From contig NZ_JADPKT010000012.1 in assembly GCF_023074075.1 (NCBI RefSeq), forward strand, positions 1 to 64,000: a DNA stretch of 64,000 bases, read 5' to 3'. Source of the stretch: Bradyrhizobium sp. 138. Lineage in GTDB: Bacteria; Pseudomonadota; Alphaproteobacteria; Rhizobiales; Xanthobacteraceae. Under the pieces are notes generated by a model, which saw nothing but the letters and a program-made list of their open reading frames with translations, was not told the DNA's origin and searched no databases. Made by a program: the position numbers and the translations under genes. Of this stretch, positions 36,383 through 44,766 are shown piece after piece. The first letter of the stretch is position 1; each line of letters begins with the position of its first letter.

Positions 36383-37177
36383 ATGCAGGTGACCGGCAAG
36401 GTCGTGGTCGTCACGGGCGGCGCAAACGGCATCGGCAAGGCGCTGTGCGAGGCCTTTTACAACGCGGGCGCAGCCAAGGTCGTCGTCGCGGATATGGATG
36501 CCGCCAATGCAAGGGCGGTCGCGGCCATGGTGGATGGTGCGGCCTTCAAATGCGACGTCGCGCAGGAAAAGGATATTTCGCACGTCATCGAGGAGACCGA
36601 GCGGCAGTTCGGCCCCATCGACCTGTTCTGCTCCAATGCCGGCATCGGCGGCGGTTTCGATCCGATGTCCGTCAATGCCGGCGGCGCCTCCGACGAGCCG
36701 TGGCAGCGCAGCTGGGCGATCCACGTCATGGCCCATGTCTATGCGGCGCGGCATCTCATCCCGCGCATGAAGGCGCGCGGCGGGGGCTATTTCCTCAACA
36801 CGATCTCGGCCGCGGGCCTGCTGTCGCAGGTCGGCAGCCCGGCCTATTCGACGACCAAGCATGCGGCGGTCGGCTTTGCCGAGAATCTCGCGATCTCGCA
36901 CAAGGCCGACAACATCAAGGTCTCGATCCTCTGCCCGCAGGGCGTCGACACCAATATGCTGCGCTCGATCCCGAAGGGCCCGCAATCCGGCGACGGCGAC
37001 CTCACGCCCGAGCAGGTGGCGAAAGACGTGCTCGCCGGCCTCGAGCAGGAAACGTTCCTGATCCTGCCGCATCCGCAGGTGCTCGGCTACATGCGCAAGA
37101 AGACCGAGAATTACGACCGCTGGATCGGCGGCATGGCCAAGATCCAGGCGAAGATGCGGGAGGAGTTCGGGAAGTGA
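36383..37177 (+). CDS. SDR-family NAD(P)-dependent oxidoreductase
   Basis: 264 aa classical short-chain dehydrogenase: cofactor motif TGGANGIG (about 10-17), Asp after beta2 (VVVADMDAAN) favouring NAD, CSNAGIGGG, catalytic Ser in NTISAAG and YSTTK (about 155-159). An AGAGGAG site precedes the ATG. The C-terminal extension (MRKKTENYDRWIGGMAKIQ) fits SDRs acting in lipid or aromatic catabolism. Substrate unknown. Confidence 0.92.
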   Translation: MQVTGKVVVVTGGANGIGKALCEAFYNAGAAKVVVADMDAANARAVAAMVDGAAFKCDVAQEKDISHVIEETERQFGPIDLFCSNAGIGGGFDPMSVNAGGASDEPWQRSWAIHVMAHVYAARHLIPRMKARGGGYFLNTISAAGLLSQVGSPAYSTTKHAAVGFAENLAISHKADNIKVSILCPQGVDTNMLRSIPKGPQSGDGDLTPEQVAKDVLAGLEQETFLILPHPQVLGYMRKKTENYDRWIGGMAKIQAKMREEFGK

Positions 37178-37183
37178 CCTTCA

Positions 37184-37264
37184 GGTCATCCCGGGGCGGT
37201 CCGTAGGATCGAACCCGGGATCTCGAGATTCCGGGTTCGATGCTTCGCATCGCCCCGGAATGAC
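37184..37264. repeat. Extragenic palindrome, family D
   Basis: GTCATCCCGGGGCGGTCC at the left pairs partly with CGCCCCGGAATGAC at the right; inner arms GATCGAACCCGGGAT and ATTCCGGGTTCGAT pair. It separates the SDR from the convergent marR-type gene. Confidence 0.85.
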
Positions 37265-37278
37265 GAAAGCTATCGGGG

Positions 37279-37734
37279 CTACACCAGCGCCTCATCCTCC
37301 ACCCGGCTCTGCCTGAGCGCCCGCGCATAGAGCATCATCCCCTCACGCACGATGCGCTGCTCCGCTTCTGTCAACGCCGCCAGCGCGCCGCGCACCTGCT
37401 GGCGGCCGAATGCGTGCAGCGCCTGCAGCGTGCGCCGGCCCTTCGCCGTCAGCGACAGCCTCTTGCTGCGCGCATCAAGTTCGTCCGGCGTCTCACGTAG
37501 CTCGCCGCAATCGATCAGCTTGCGCACCAGGCGGCTGACGCTGGATTTTTCCAGACGCAGGAAGTCGCCGAGCTCGCCTGAAGTCATCGGGCCGCGGATC
37601 CCGATCTCCAAAATCGTATGGACGGCGGACGGCGGATAGTCCGATGCCGCCACCGTCGCATCCATGAAGCCGAGCTCGCGCACCATCAGGCGCGAGGCGG
37701 CGCGGATGTCGTCGATCACGGCAAGCTCGGTCAT
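37279..37734 (-). CDS. MarR-family transcriptional regulator
   Basis: 151 aa from the ATG of MTELAVIDDIRAA; an ATG five codons upstream would run into the operator. Winged helix-turn-helix (MTSGELGDFLRLEKSSVSRL, with the wing DARSKRLSLTAKGRRTL). MarR proteins bind aromatic or phenolic ligands and release a palindromic operator. A perfect palindrome lies right upstream, between this gene and a divergent SDR, so it probably autoregulates and controls that SDR. Confidence 0.92.
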   Translation of the reverse strand: MTELAVIDDIRAASRLMVRELGFMDATVAASDYPPSAVHTILEIGIRGPMTSGELGDFLRLEKSSVSRLVRKLIDCGELRETPDELDARSKRLSLTAKGRRTLQALHAFGRQQVRGALAALTEAEQRIVREGMMLYARALRQSRVEDEALV

Positions 37735-37748
37735 CTTGACTCCCGGCA

Positions 37749-37771
37749 TATAGTTGTATCATACAACTATA
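37749..37771. promoter_or_regulatory. Perfect 23-bp palindromic operator for the MarR regulator
   Basis: Arm TATAGTTGTAT (37749-37759), central C (37760), arm ATACAACTATA (37761-37771): 11-bp arms that are exact reverse complements. Length and symmetry match MarR-family operators, and it sits between the divergent regulator and SDR genes. AT-rich arms also overlap likely -10 elements. Confidence 0.85.
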
Positions 37772-37809
37772 CGGGCGCAACGGCGCGCACAAGCGTTTTG
37801 GAGTGAGCG

Positions 37810-38586
37810 ATGAGCGGAGCTTTGCCGGCTGGTCAGCGGATGAGAGGCAAGATTTGCCTGGTCACCGGCGGGGGCAGCGGCATCGGCCGTGCCACGGCGC
37901 TCCGCATGGCGTCCGAGGGCGCCGAAGCGATCTTTGTCGCCGGCCGGCGTGAAGCCGAGATCGACGCCACCGCCTCAGCGTGCCGTGAGCTCGGCGTGGA
38001 GGCCGTCCCGGTCAAAACCGACATCACGCGTGAGGACGAGGTCGAACGGCTGGTGCGTACGGCCGTCGAGCGCTGCGGCCGGCTCGACGTCGCCTTCAAC
38101 AATGCCGGCTTCCAGGAGCGCCGCGCGCCGCTGGAAGAGCAGGGCACCGATATCTACGACAGCGTGTTCGACACCAATGTCCGTGCGCTGTTTCTCTGTC
38201 TGCGCCATCAATTGCCGGCGATGCTGGCGCAGGGGCGCGGCAGCATCGTCGTCAATGCCTCCGTCAGCGGCGTGCGCAATCCCAATCCCGGCTTCTCGCT
38301 CTATTCGGCCTCGAAAGCAGCCGCGATCTCGCTGACGCGCTCGGCGGCGCTGGAGAACGCCCCGCGCGGCATCCGCATCAATGCCATCGCGCCCGGCCGC
38401 GTCGTCACCGACATGATGCTGCGCGCCGGTGTCGGCGACGTCGCAACCGTCAGCGCCGGCCTGCCGCTGCGGCGGATGGGAAGCCCGGAGGAGGTGGCGG
38501 AAGCCGTGGTGTGGCTGTCGTCCGACGCATCGTCCTATGTCGTCGGGCATGTGCTCGCCGCGGACGGGGGATTTTTGGCGTCGTAG
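37810..38586 (+). CDS. SDR-family oxidoreductase under MarR control
   Basis: 258 aa: cofactor motif TGGGSGIG (about 19-26), basic AGRREAE after beta2 suggesting NADP, NNAGFQE, catalytic Ser in NASVSG and YSASK, then NAIAPGRVVTDMM. GGAG precedes the ATG at good spacing. It is divergent from a MarR regulator across the palindromic operator, so it is likely the regulated enzyme of an inducible pathway. Its stop lies 5 bp from the convergent decarboxylase gene. Confidence 0.93.
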   Translation: MSGALPAGQRMRGKICLVTGGGSGIGRATALRMASEGAEAIFVAGRREAEIDATASACRELGVEAVPVKTDITREDEVERLVRTAVERCGRLDVAFNNAGFQERRAPLEEQGTDIYDSVFDTNVRALFLCLRHQLPAMLAQGRGSIVVNASVSGVRNPNPGFSLYSASKAAAISLTRSAALENAPRGIRINAIAPGRVVTDMMLRAGVGDVATVSAGLPLRRMGSPEEVAEAVVWLSSDASSYVVGHVLAADGGFLAS

Positions 38587-38591
38587 AGGGC

Positions 38592-40214
38592 CTAATGCTT
38601 CTGCCCGTACAGCACCGGCACCGCCGAATCCACGACGACCTCGATCAGGCTCGTCCCCTCATGCGCCATGCCGCGCTTGAGCGCCTCACCCAGGTCCGCG
38701 GCCTTCGTCACCCGCACCGCATGGCAGCCCGTGCCTTCGGCGAGCCGGACGAAATCGATCCCTGGCAGCTCGAGCCCCGGCACGTTGCGCACCTGCATCA
38801 CCTGGCTGAACGAGCGCATCGCGCCGTAGCCTGAATTGTTGATGACGACGACGGTGAGCGGCAGCTTGCGCTGCGCGGCGGTCCACAGCGCCTGGATCGA
38901 ATACATCGCCGAGCCGTCGCCGATCAGGCAGACGGTGCGGCTGTTCGGCTTGCCGAGCGCCATACCGACGGCCGCGGGCAGCGAGTAGCCGAGGCCGCCG
39001 CTCGCCATGGTGTAGAAACTGTCCTGGCCCGGCATCGGCAGAAACTTCTGCATCGCCGGCCGGTGCGAGGGCACTTCCTCGACGACCGACGTACCTTCCG
39101 GCATCGCCTGCGACAGCGAATGCAGCAGGAACTCGACCGGCAGCGGATCAGCGGCTTGCGGCGCCGGCGGCAGCGTACGGCCTTTTGGCACGACGCGTTT
39201 GCTCTCGGGCAGGAGGTCGAGCAGCAGGCTGAGCGCCGGCTTCATGGTGGCGATGATGCTGGTTCCCATGGGCGTGACCGCCGCCGCATCCGGATCATCG
39301 GTGATCTGAAAGATCGTCGCGCCGCCGTCGAAGATGGCGGCATGGCCCTCGACATGGAAGGTGAACACCGGCGCGCCGATGACGACGACAAGGTCGTGCG
39401 CGCGCAGCGCATCGGACAGTTGCGCCGGCGAAGCGTGCAGAAAGCCTGCGAACTGCGGATGCCGCTCCGGGAACGAGCAGCGCGCCGAAAACGGGCTGAC
39501 CCAGACGCTGGTCTTGGCCTTCTCGGCGACGCGCACCATCAGATCGACCGCGCCGGCGCGGTCGACGCCGGGGCCGACGACGAGGGCAGGGTGCTTTGCG
39601 CTGGCGAGCGCCGCGGCCAGCGCCTTCATCGCGTCAGGCTCCGGGCCGATCTCGCGGCTGACCTTGCGCGCTTCCACCGGCGCCGTCGCATGGGCCCAGT
39701 CGTCGATCGGGATCGACACGAAGGTCGGCCCGCACGGCGGCTGCATCGCGGTGTAGTAGGCGCGCGCGATTGCGGCCGGCACGTCCTCGGGCCGTGCCGG
39801 CTCGATGCTGTATTTGACATAAGGCCGCGGAAATTCGGAGGCCCGCTCGGCATAGAGGAACGCCTGCAGCGGCAGGATCGAGCGCGCCTGCTGGCCCGCG
39901 GTGATCACAAGCGGCGTCTGGTTGCGATGCGCGGTGTAGATGTTGCCGAGCGCGTTGCCGACGCCCGCGGCCGAGTGCAGATTGACGAAGCCGGCATTGC
40001 GCGTCGCCTGCGCATAGCCATCGGCCATGCCGACCGCGCTGGCCTCCTGCAGCGCCAGCACGTAGTCGATGTCGTCGGGCCAGTCGGAAAGGAACGGCAG
40101 CTCGGTCGAACCAGGGTTGCCGAACACTCTAGTGATGCCGAAGGCGCGCAGCAGATCGAGCGTCGCCTGCTTGACGGTGACGGACTTGCTGCCGGTCTTG
40201 CCGCTCTTGGCCAT
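38592..40214 (-). CDS. mdlC: Benzoylformate decarboxylase-type ThDP enzyme
   Basis: 540 aa. The sequence follows Pseudomonas benzoylformate decarboxylase closely: FGNPGSTELPFL (Ser36 at the position of catalytic Ser26), LALQEASAVG (Glu57), VNLHSAAGVGNA (His80 at the position of His70), and APVFTFHVEG (His287, candidate for His281). The C-terminal ThDP motif is GDGSAMYSIQALW to NNSGYGAM. It would decarboxylate 2-keto acids such as benzoylformate to aldehydes. No mandelate racemase or dehydrogenase is next to it, so the natural substrate may differ. Confidence 0.9.
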   Translation of the reverse strand: MAKSGKTGSKSVTVKQATLDLLRAFGITRVFGNPGSTELPFLSDWPDDIDYVLALQEASAVGMADGYAQATRNAGFVNLHSAAGVGNALGNIYTAHRNQTPLVITAGQQARSILPLQAFLYAERASEFPRPYVKYSIEPARPEDVPAAIARAYYTAMQPPCGPTFVSIPIDDWAHATAPVEARKVSREIGPEPDAMKALAAALASAKHPALVVGPGVDRAGAVDLMVRVAEKAKTSVWVSPFSARCSFPERHPQFAGFLHASPAQLSDALRAHDLVVVIGAPVFTFHVEGHAAIFDGGATIFQITDDPDAAAVTPMGTSIIATMKPALSLLLDLLPESKRVVPKGRTLPPAPQAADPLPVEFLLHSLSQAMPEGTSVVEEVPSHRPAMQKFLPMPGQDSFYTMASGGLGYSLPAAVGMALGKPNSRTVCLIGDGSAMYSIQALWTAAQRKLPLTVVVINNSGYGAMRSFSQVMQVRNVPGLELPGIDFVRLAEGTGCHAVRVTKAADLGEALKRGMAHEGTSLIEVVVDSAVPVLYGQKH

Positions 40215-40258
40215 GGTTTCCGTCCCCTGTTGTTGAGCAAAGGTAGCAGCCTCACCCC

Positions 40259-40337
40259 GTCATTGCGAGGAGCCCTTGCGACGAAGCAATCCAGACTGCC
40301 TCCAGAAAGTTTCTGGATTGCTTCGCTCGCAATGACG
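40259..40337. repeat. Extragenic palindrome, family A
   Basis: CGTCATTGCGAGGAGCCC at the left and GCTCGCAATGACG at the right; inner CAATCCAG/CTGGATTG pair as in the other copies. Lies upstream of the decarboxylase and downstream of the dehydratase gene. Confidence 0.9.
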
Positions 40338-40352
40338 GGGAGAGAGCGGGAG

Positions 40353-41204
40353 CTACCACACCGCCGTCCCCTTCATCGTCGGCTGCCCCTCCGCGTTCGC
40401 GGTCCACAGCTCCATGCCCGCTTCTAGCTCGTTGGCATTGACCGAGAACTCGGTGCCCTCGAACAGCGGCTGCAGCCCGCGATAGGTGAACGTCTTCGGC
40501 GCCTTGCCGCCGTGGAGCTTCGCCGCCATCTCGATGATCAGCGCCGCCTGCAACGGGCCGTGGAAGATCAGGCCCGGATAGCCCTCGACCTCAGTGACGT
40601 AGTCGCGATCGTAATGGATGCGGTGACCGTTGAAGGTCAGCGCGGAGTAGCGGAACAGCAGCACGGGATCGGACACATGCGTCTCGCGGTGCTGCGCTTT
40701 CGGTGGCGGAGGCGGGGCCTTGGCTGGAGCCGCCTGCGTGCTCGTCATCTCGCGATAGACGATGTCCTGCCGCTCGCGGATGGCAACGCCGCGTGGGGAA
40801 GAGATGCTGTGCTCGACCGAGACGAAGCACAGCGTGCCGGTCGAGCCTGATTTCACCTGCACGTCGGCAATGCGCGAGGTCCGCGTCGATTCATCGCCAA
40901 CCTGCAGCGGCTCGAGGAATTCGATTTCGCCGCCGGCCCACATCCGGCGCGGCAGCGGCACCGGCGGCAGGAAGCCGCCGCGGGTGGGATGGCCATCGGG
41001 GCCGAGCATCGACATCGGAAACACCGGCTGCGCCAGGCACCAATGCACCGTGAACGGCGCGGTGTCGCCTTTTTTGGGTTCGCCGACCTCCTGGAACAGC
41101 GTCGCGCGCAGACCCATGACGAGCTGCGCGGTGACGATGTCGGTGGCCTCTGTGCTGCGGCCGATCCATTGCCGCAAGTGATCGATATCGAGCTTGTCGG
41201 TCAT
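40353..41204 (-). CDS. Two-domain hotdog dehydratase (HTD2/MaoC-like acyl-CoA hydratase)
   Basis: 283 aa starting MTDKLDIDHLRQWIGRS. The N-terminal part (about 1-140) is a FAS1-like hotdog domain (PFTVHWCLAQPVFPMSMLG, LPRRMWAGGEIEF). The C-terminal part is MaoC-like with the hydratase segment LTFNGHRIHYDRDYVTEVEGYPG, where Asp and His of the R-hydratase site are visible, then FHGPLQAALIIEMA. It probably hydrates a C4-C5 branched or unsaturated acyl-CoA (mesaconyl-C4-CoA hydratase-like). Third gene of a LysR-linked operon, 14 bp after the CoA-transferase. Confidence 0.85.
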   Translation of the reverse strand: MTDKLDIDHLRQWIGRSTEATDIVTAQLVMGLRATLFQEVGEPKKGDTAPFTVHWCLAQPVFPMSMLGPDGHPTRGGFLPPVPLPRRMWAGGEIEFLEPLQVGDESTRTSRIADVQVKSGSTGTLCFVSVEHSISSPRGVAIRERQDIVYREMTSTQAAPAKAPPPPPKAQHRETHVSDPVLLFRYSALTFNGHRIHYDRDYVTEVEGYPGLIFHGPLQAALIIEMAAKLHGGKAPKTFTYRGLQPLFEGTEFSVNANELEAGMELWTANAEGQPTMKGTAVW

Positions 41205-41218
41205 GACGCCTCGCTCTC

Positions 41219-42322
41219 TTACTTTCTTGAGTTTGGCTTTTCGCCGATGGCGGGCACGGCGCCATAGCTGCGCGTCTCGCCGACGATGATCGGCGCCGGC
41301 GCGGGATAGCTGACGCGTCCCTGCGGCGTGTCGACCTCGATCCGGCGCAGATGCGGATGATTGGTGAGGTCGGCCATGGTGTTGACCTCGGCGAAGGCGA
41401 TGTCGGCGTCCGACAGCCGCTTCAAGAGCTCGTCGCGCGTCATCTTGCCGAAGATATCCGCGACGGTCTTGTCGGTGAACTCGCGGTTGCGCACGCGCTC
41501 GACCATGTTGGCGACGCGCGGATCGGCGGGCAGGTCCGGCTGGTCCAAAACCTTCGCGCACAGCGTCTTCCACTCGCGCTCGCTCTGGATCGAGATCAGG
41601 ATGTCCTTGCCGTCTTTTGAGGTGAACACGCCGTAGGGCGCGATCGAGGGATGGCGCAGGCCCATGCGCTTGGGGGGATTGCCGGCTTCGGAATTCAGCA
41701 GCGGCACGGTGCACCAGTCCGCCATCACGTCGAACATGGAGATGCGGATGTCGGCGCCCTTGCCGGTGCGTCCGCGCGCGATCAGTGCTTCCAGGATCGC
41801 AGCATGCGCGGTCGCGCCGGTCGCGACGTCGACGATCGACATCCCGACGCGCGAGGCGCCATCAGGGTTGCCGGTGATCGAGGCAAGCCCACTCTCGGCC
41901 TGAATCAGGAGGTCATAGGCCTTGCGGTGCGCGTAGGGGCCTTCGTCGCCATAGCCGGTGATGGTGCATGAGATCAGCTTTGGATAGTCCTTCAGCAGCC
42001 GCTCGCGAGAAAAGCCGAGCTTGTCCATCGACCCCGGCTTGAGGTTCTGGATCAGCACGTCGGCGCTTGCGATCAGCTTCTCCAGCTCGGCGCGGCCTTC
42101 CTTTGTCGTGAGATCGACTACGGCGGATTGCTTGCCGCGGTTGAGCCAGACGAAATAGCTGCTCTGGCCCTTGGCCGCCGCGTCATAGCCGCGGGCGAAA
42201 TCGCCCTCGGGCCGCTCGATCTTGATCACCTCCGCGCCGGCATCCGCCAGCCGCGAGGAGCAGAACGGCGCCGCCACCGCCTGCTCGACCGCAATCACCC
42301 TGATCCCGTCCAATGCTCCCAT
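41219..42322 (-). CDS. CaiB/BaiF-family CoA-transferase
   Basis: 367 aa class-III CoA-transferase: GIRVIAVEQAVAAPFCSSRLADAGAEVIKIE-type N-terminus, NRGKQSAVVDLTTKEGR, and GKGADIRISMFDVMADW, which fits the subgroup with FD (Asp198) rather than VDV at the active site. It likely activates a dicarboxylic or branched acid by CoA transfer for the dehydratase and dehydrogenase encoded with it. It starts 9 bp after the dehydrogenase gene. Confidence 0.92.
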   Translation of the reverse strand: MGALDGIRVIAVEQAVAAPFCSSRLADAGAEVIKIERPEGDFARGYDAAAKGQSSYFVWLNRGKQSAVVDLTTKEGRAELEKLIASADVLIQNLKPGSMDKLGFSRERLLKDYPKLISCTITGYGDEGPYAHRKAYDLLIQAESGLASITGNPDGASRVGMSIVDVATGATAHAAILEALIARGRTGKGADIRISMFDVMADWCTVPLLNSEAGNPPKRMGLRHPSIAPYGVFTSKDGKDILISIQSEREWKTLCAKVLDQPDLPADPRVANMVERVRNREFTDKTVADIFGKMTRDELLKRLSDADIAFAEVNTMADLTNHPHLRRIEVDTPQGRVSYPAPAPIIVGETRSYGAVPAIGEKPNSRK

Positions 42323-42331
42323 GACGTGACC

Positions 42332-43501
42332 TCAGTACGAGCGGGGCATGCCGAGCACATGCTCGGCGACGTAGGACAGCACGAGATTGGTCGAGATCGG
42401 CGCCACCTGATAGAGCCGGGTCTCGCGGAACTTGCGCTCGACATCGTATTCCTCGGCAAAGCCAAAGCCGCCATGGGTCTGGATGCAGGCATTCGCTGCT
42501 TCCCAGGACGCATCCGCCGCCAACATCTTGGCCATGTTGGCCTCGGCGCCGCAATCGAGCCCGGCCTCGTATTTGCGCGTGGCTTCCTTCACCATCAGCT
42601 CGGCCGCGCGCATCGAGGCATAGGCCTTGGCGATCGGGAACTGGATGCCTTGATTCTGGCCGATCGGACGGCCGAATACGGCGCGCTCCTTCGCATAGTT
42701 CGTCGCTTTCGCGATGAACCACTTTGCGTCGCCGACGCATTCGGCGGCGATCAAAATGCGCTCGGCATTCATGCCGGAAAGGATGTAGCGAAAGCCCTTG
42801 CCTTCCTCGCCGATCAGATTCTCCGCCGGCACCTTCATGTCGGTGAAGAACACCTCGGTGGTAGCGTGGTTCATCATGGTGCGGATCGGGCGGATCTCGA
42901 GGCCGTTACCCTTCGCCTCCCGCATGTCGACGATGAACACGGAAAGACCATCCGTGCGCTTCTTAACCTTTTCCTTCGGCGTGGTGCGTGCCAGCAGCAC
43001 CATCAGGTCGGAATGCTCTGCACGGCTGGTCCAGATCTTCTGGCCGTTGACGATGTAGCTGTCGTTGCCGTCCTTGCGCGCGAAGGTCTTCAGCGAGGAG
43101 GTGTCGGTGCCGCTGGTCGGCTCGGTGACGCCGAAGGCCTGCAGGCGCAATTCGCCGCTCGCGATCTTCGGCAGGTACTTCGCCTTCTGCTCGGCGTTGC
43201 CGTGCCGCAGCACGGTGCCCATCGTGTACATCTGGGCGTGGCAGCCGCCGCCATTGCAGCCCGCACGCTGGATCTCTTCCAGGATCGCCGCGGCCGCCGA
43301 CAGCTTCAGGCCCGCGCCGCCATATTCCTCCGGGATCAGCACCGAGAGATAGCCGGCCTCGGTCAGCGCATCGACGAAGGCTGTGGGGTAGGCCATCTCG
43401 CGATCGAGCTTGCGCCAATATTCGCCGGGAAACTGCGCGCACAGCTTGGCGACGGCTTCGCGGATGTCGGCGTGATCTTCGATGTGCTGTTCTTGACTCA
43501 T
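42332..43501 (-). CDS. Acyl-CoA dehydrogenase
   Basis: 389 aa ACAD fold: QAFGVTEPTSGTDTSSLKTF (FAD/substrate loop), KIWTSRAEHSDLMVLLARTT, and HGGFGFAEEYDVERKFRETR in the C-terminal domain. The usual EGTSEIQ signature is replaced (QVAPISTNLVLS), so the base must be elsewhere. First gene of a three-gene operon with CoA-transferase and dehydratase, divergent from a LysR regulator across a palindrome. Probably oxidises the acyl-CoA produced by the transferase. Confidence 0.92.
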   Translation of the reverse strand: MSQEQHIEDHADIREAVAKLCAQFPGEYWRKLDREMAYPTAFVDALTEAGYLSVLIPEEYGGAGLKLSAAAAILEEIQRAGCNGGGCHAQMYTMGTVLRHGNAEQKAKYLPKIASGELRLQAFGVTEPTSGTDTSSLKTFARKDGNDSYIVNGQKIWTSRAEHSDLMVLLARTTPKEKVKKRTDGLSVFIVDMREAKGNGLEIRPIRTMMNHATTEVFFTDMKVPAENLIGEEGKGFRYILSGMNAERILIAAECVGDAKWFIAKATNYAKERAVFGRPIGQNQGIQFPIAKAYASMRAAELMVKEATRKYEAGLDCGAEANMAKMLAADASWEAANACIQTHGGFGFAEEYDVERKFRETRLYQVAPISTNLVLSYVAEHVLGMPRSY

Positions 43502-43548
43502 GGCGTTTCCAGTTCTTAGCGGCAGTTAAGATAACGCCGGCCGATCCT

Positions 43549-43573
43549 CTGGCGTTGTGAAAACAATGCCAGC
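43549..43573. promoter_or_regulatory. Candidate LysR operator
   Basis: Interrupted dyad CTGGCGTTGT, five-base spacer GAAAA, ACAATGCCAG: arms agree at 9 of 10 positions. It lies in the intergenic region between the dehydrogenase gene and the LysR gene, 54 bp before the LysR ATG, the classic place for a LysR recognition site. Confidence 0.65.
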
Positions 43574-43626
43574 CCCCTATGCTCATTTGTTATAGCGTAT
43601 GAAGTAGCCTTCCAGGATTGGCAAGC

Positions 43627-44547
43627 ATGGATTTCCGGCAGCTTAGGACTTTCAGTTGCGTGGCGGAGCTCGGCAGCCTCTCCAAGGCATCCGACACGTT
43701 GCGGGTGGCGCAGCCGGCGCTGAGCCGCCAGATCAAGCTCTTGGAACACGAGCTGCGCACCGAACTCTTCACCCGCAACGGCCGCGGCATGGTGCTGACC
43801 GAAGCCGGCCGGCTGCTGCTGGCGCGCACCTCCGGCATCGTGCGGCAGATCGATCAGATCCGCGACGACATCCAGTCGGCCAAAGGGCCGCCGTCGGGTC
43901 AGGTCGTGCTCGGCCTTGTTCCAACCGTGAGCTGCGTGTTGTCGGCGCGCTTTGCGCGGCGCTGCGTCGAAAAATTTCCCGGCATCTCGCTGCGCATCGT
44001 CGAGAGCTATAGCGGCCACCTGGTCGAATGGCTGCATCGCGGCGAGATGGATCTCGCCATCCTCTATGGCCGTTCCGCCGATCTGCATCTCAACGTGGCG
44101 AGCTTGGGACGCGACAACATCGTCGCGGTCGGCCCGCGCGGCTGCGGCCTCGCACGCAAGAAGAGCGTCGACATCGGCTGGCTGTTGCGGCAACGGCTGG
44201 TGTTGCCGTCTCATTCCCACGGCCTCCGCGCGCTGATCGAGCACGCGGCCGCCCAGCGCAAGATCAAGCTCAACGTCCAGCTCGAGGCGGATTCGTTTCG
44301 CGTGCTGACAAGCCTGGTCGAGGAGGGCCTCGGCTTCGCGCTGCTGCCGCCCTCGTCGGTCCATGGCGAGGTCGCCGACGGGCGGCTGGAAACCACGGCC
44401 GTCTCGAAGCCGATGACGCGCGAGCTCATTTTCGCTTCTCCGATCGATCGTCCGGTTTCGACGGCCTCACTCGCCGTCACCGCGCTGCTGCGCGAGGAAG
44501 TCGCCGCCTGCCGCAAGGACGGCGTGTGGGACATCAGATTGAGTTAG
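43627..44547 (+). CDS. LysR-family transcriptional regulator
   Basis: 306 aa from the ATG of MDFRQLRTFSCVAELGS, with CCAGGA upstream. N-terminal helix-turn-helix (SLSKASDTLRVAQPALSRQIKLLE), linker helix, and a periplasmic-binding-protein-like effector domain (QVVLGLVPTVSCVLSARFAR; EEGLGFALLPPSS). Resembles NAC/CbbR-type regulators. Divergent from the acyl-CoA dehydrogenase operon, which it most likely activates with a pathway intermediate as co-inducer. Confidence 0.94.
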   Translation: MDFRQLRTFSCVAELGSLSKASDTLRVAQPALSRQIKLLEHELRTELFTRNGRGMVLTEAGRLLLARTSGIVRQIDQIRDDIQSAKGPPSGQVVLGLVPTVSCVLSARFARRCVEKFPGISLRIVESYSGHLVEWLHRGEMDLAILYGRSADLHLNVASLGRDNIVAVGPRGCGLARKKSVDIGWLLRQRLVLPSHSHGLRALIEHAAAQRKIKLNVQLEADSFRVLTSLVEEGLGFALLPPSSVHGEVADGRLETTAVSKPMTRELIFASPIDRPVSTASLAVTALLREEVAACRKDGVWDIRLS

Positions 44548-44667
44548 ATGCCGTGGTAGAACAGGCGCGCGACGCCGTGTCTTCGCATCTGGTGCGAGCT
44601 GTCATGCCGAAATTTTATAGCTGGGCCAGGGGGCTGCGCGTCTGACGCGCAAGTATCTCCAAGAGCT

Positions 44668-44755
44668 CGTCATTGCGAGCGCAGCGAAGCAATCCAGGAA
44701 TCCCTCAGCGGTGATAGTCTGGATTGCTTCGTCGCAAGAGCTCCTCGCAATGACG
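44668..44755. repeat. Extragenic palindrome, family A
   Basis: Left end CGTCATTGCGAGCGCAGCG is identical to the copy after tex; right end GAGCTCCTCGCAATGACG matches the variant with GAGGAGCTC, so this copy mixes the two arm types. Confidence 0.9.
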
Positions 44756-44766
44756 GAGGATGGAGC

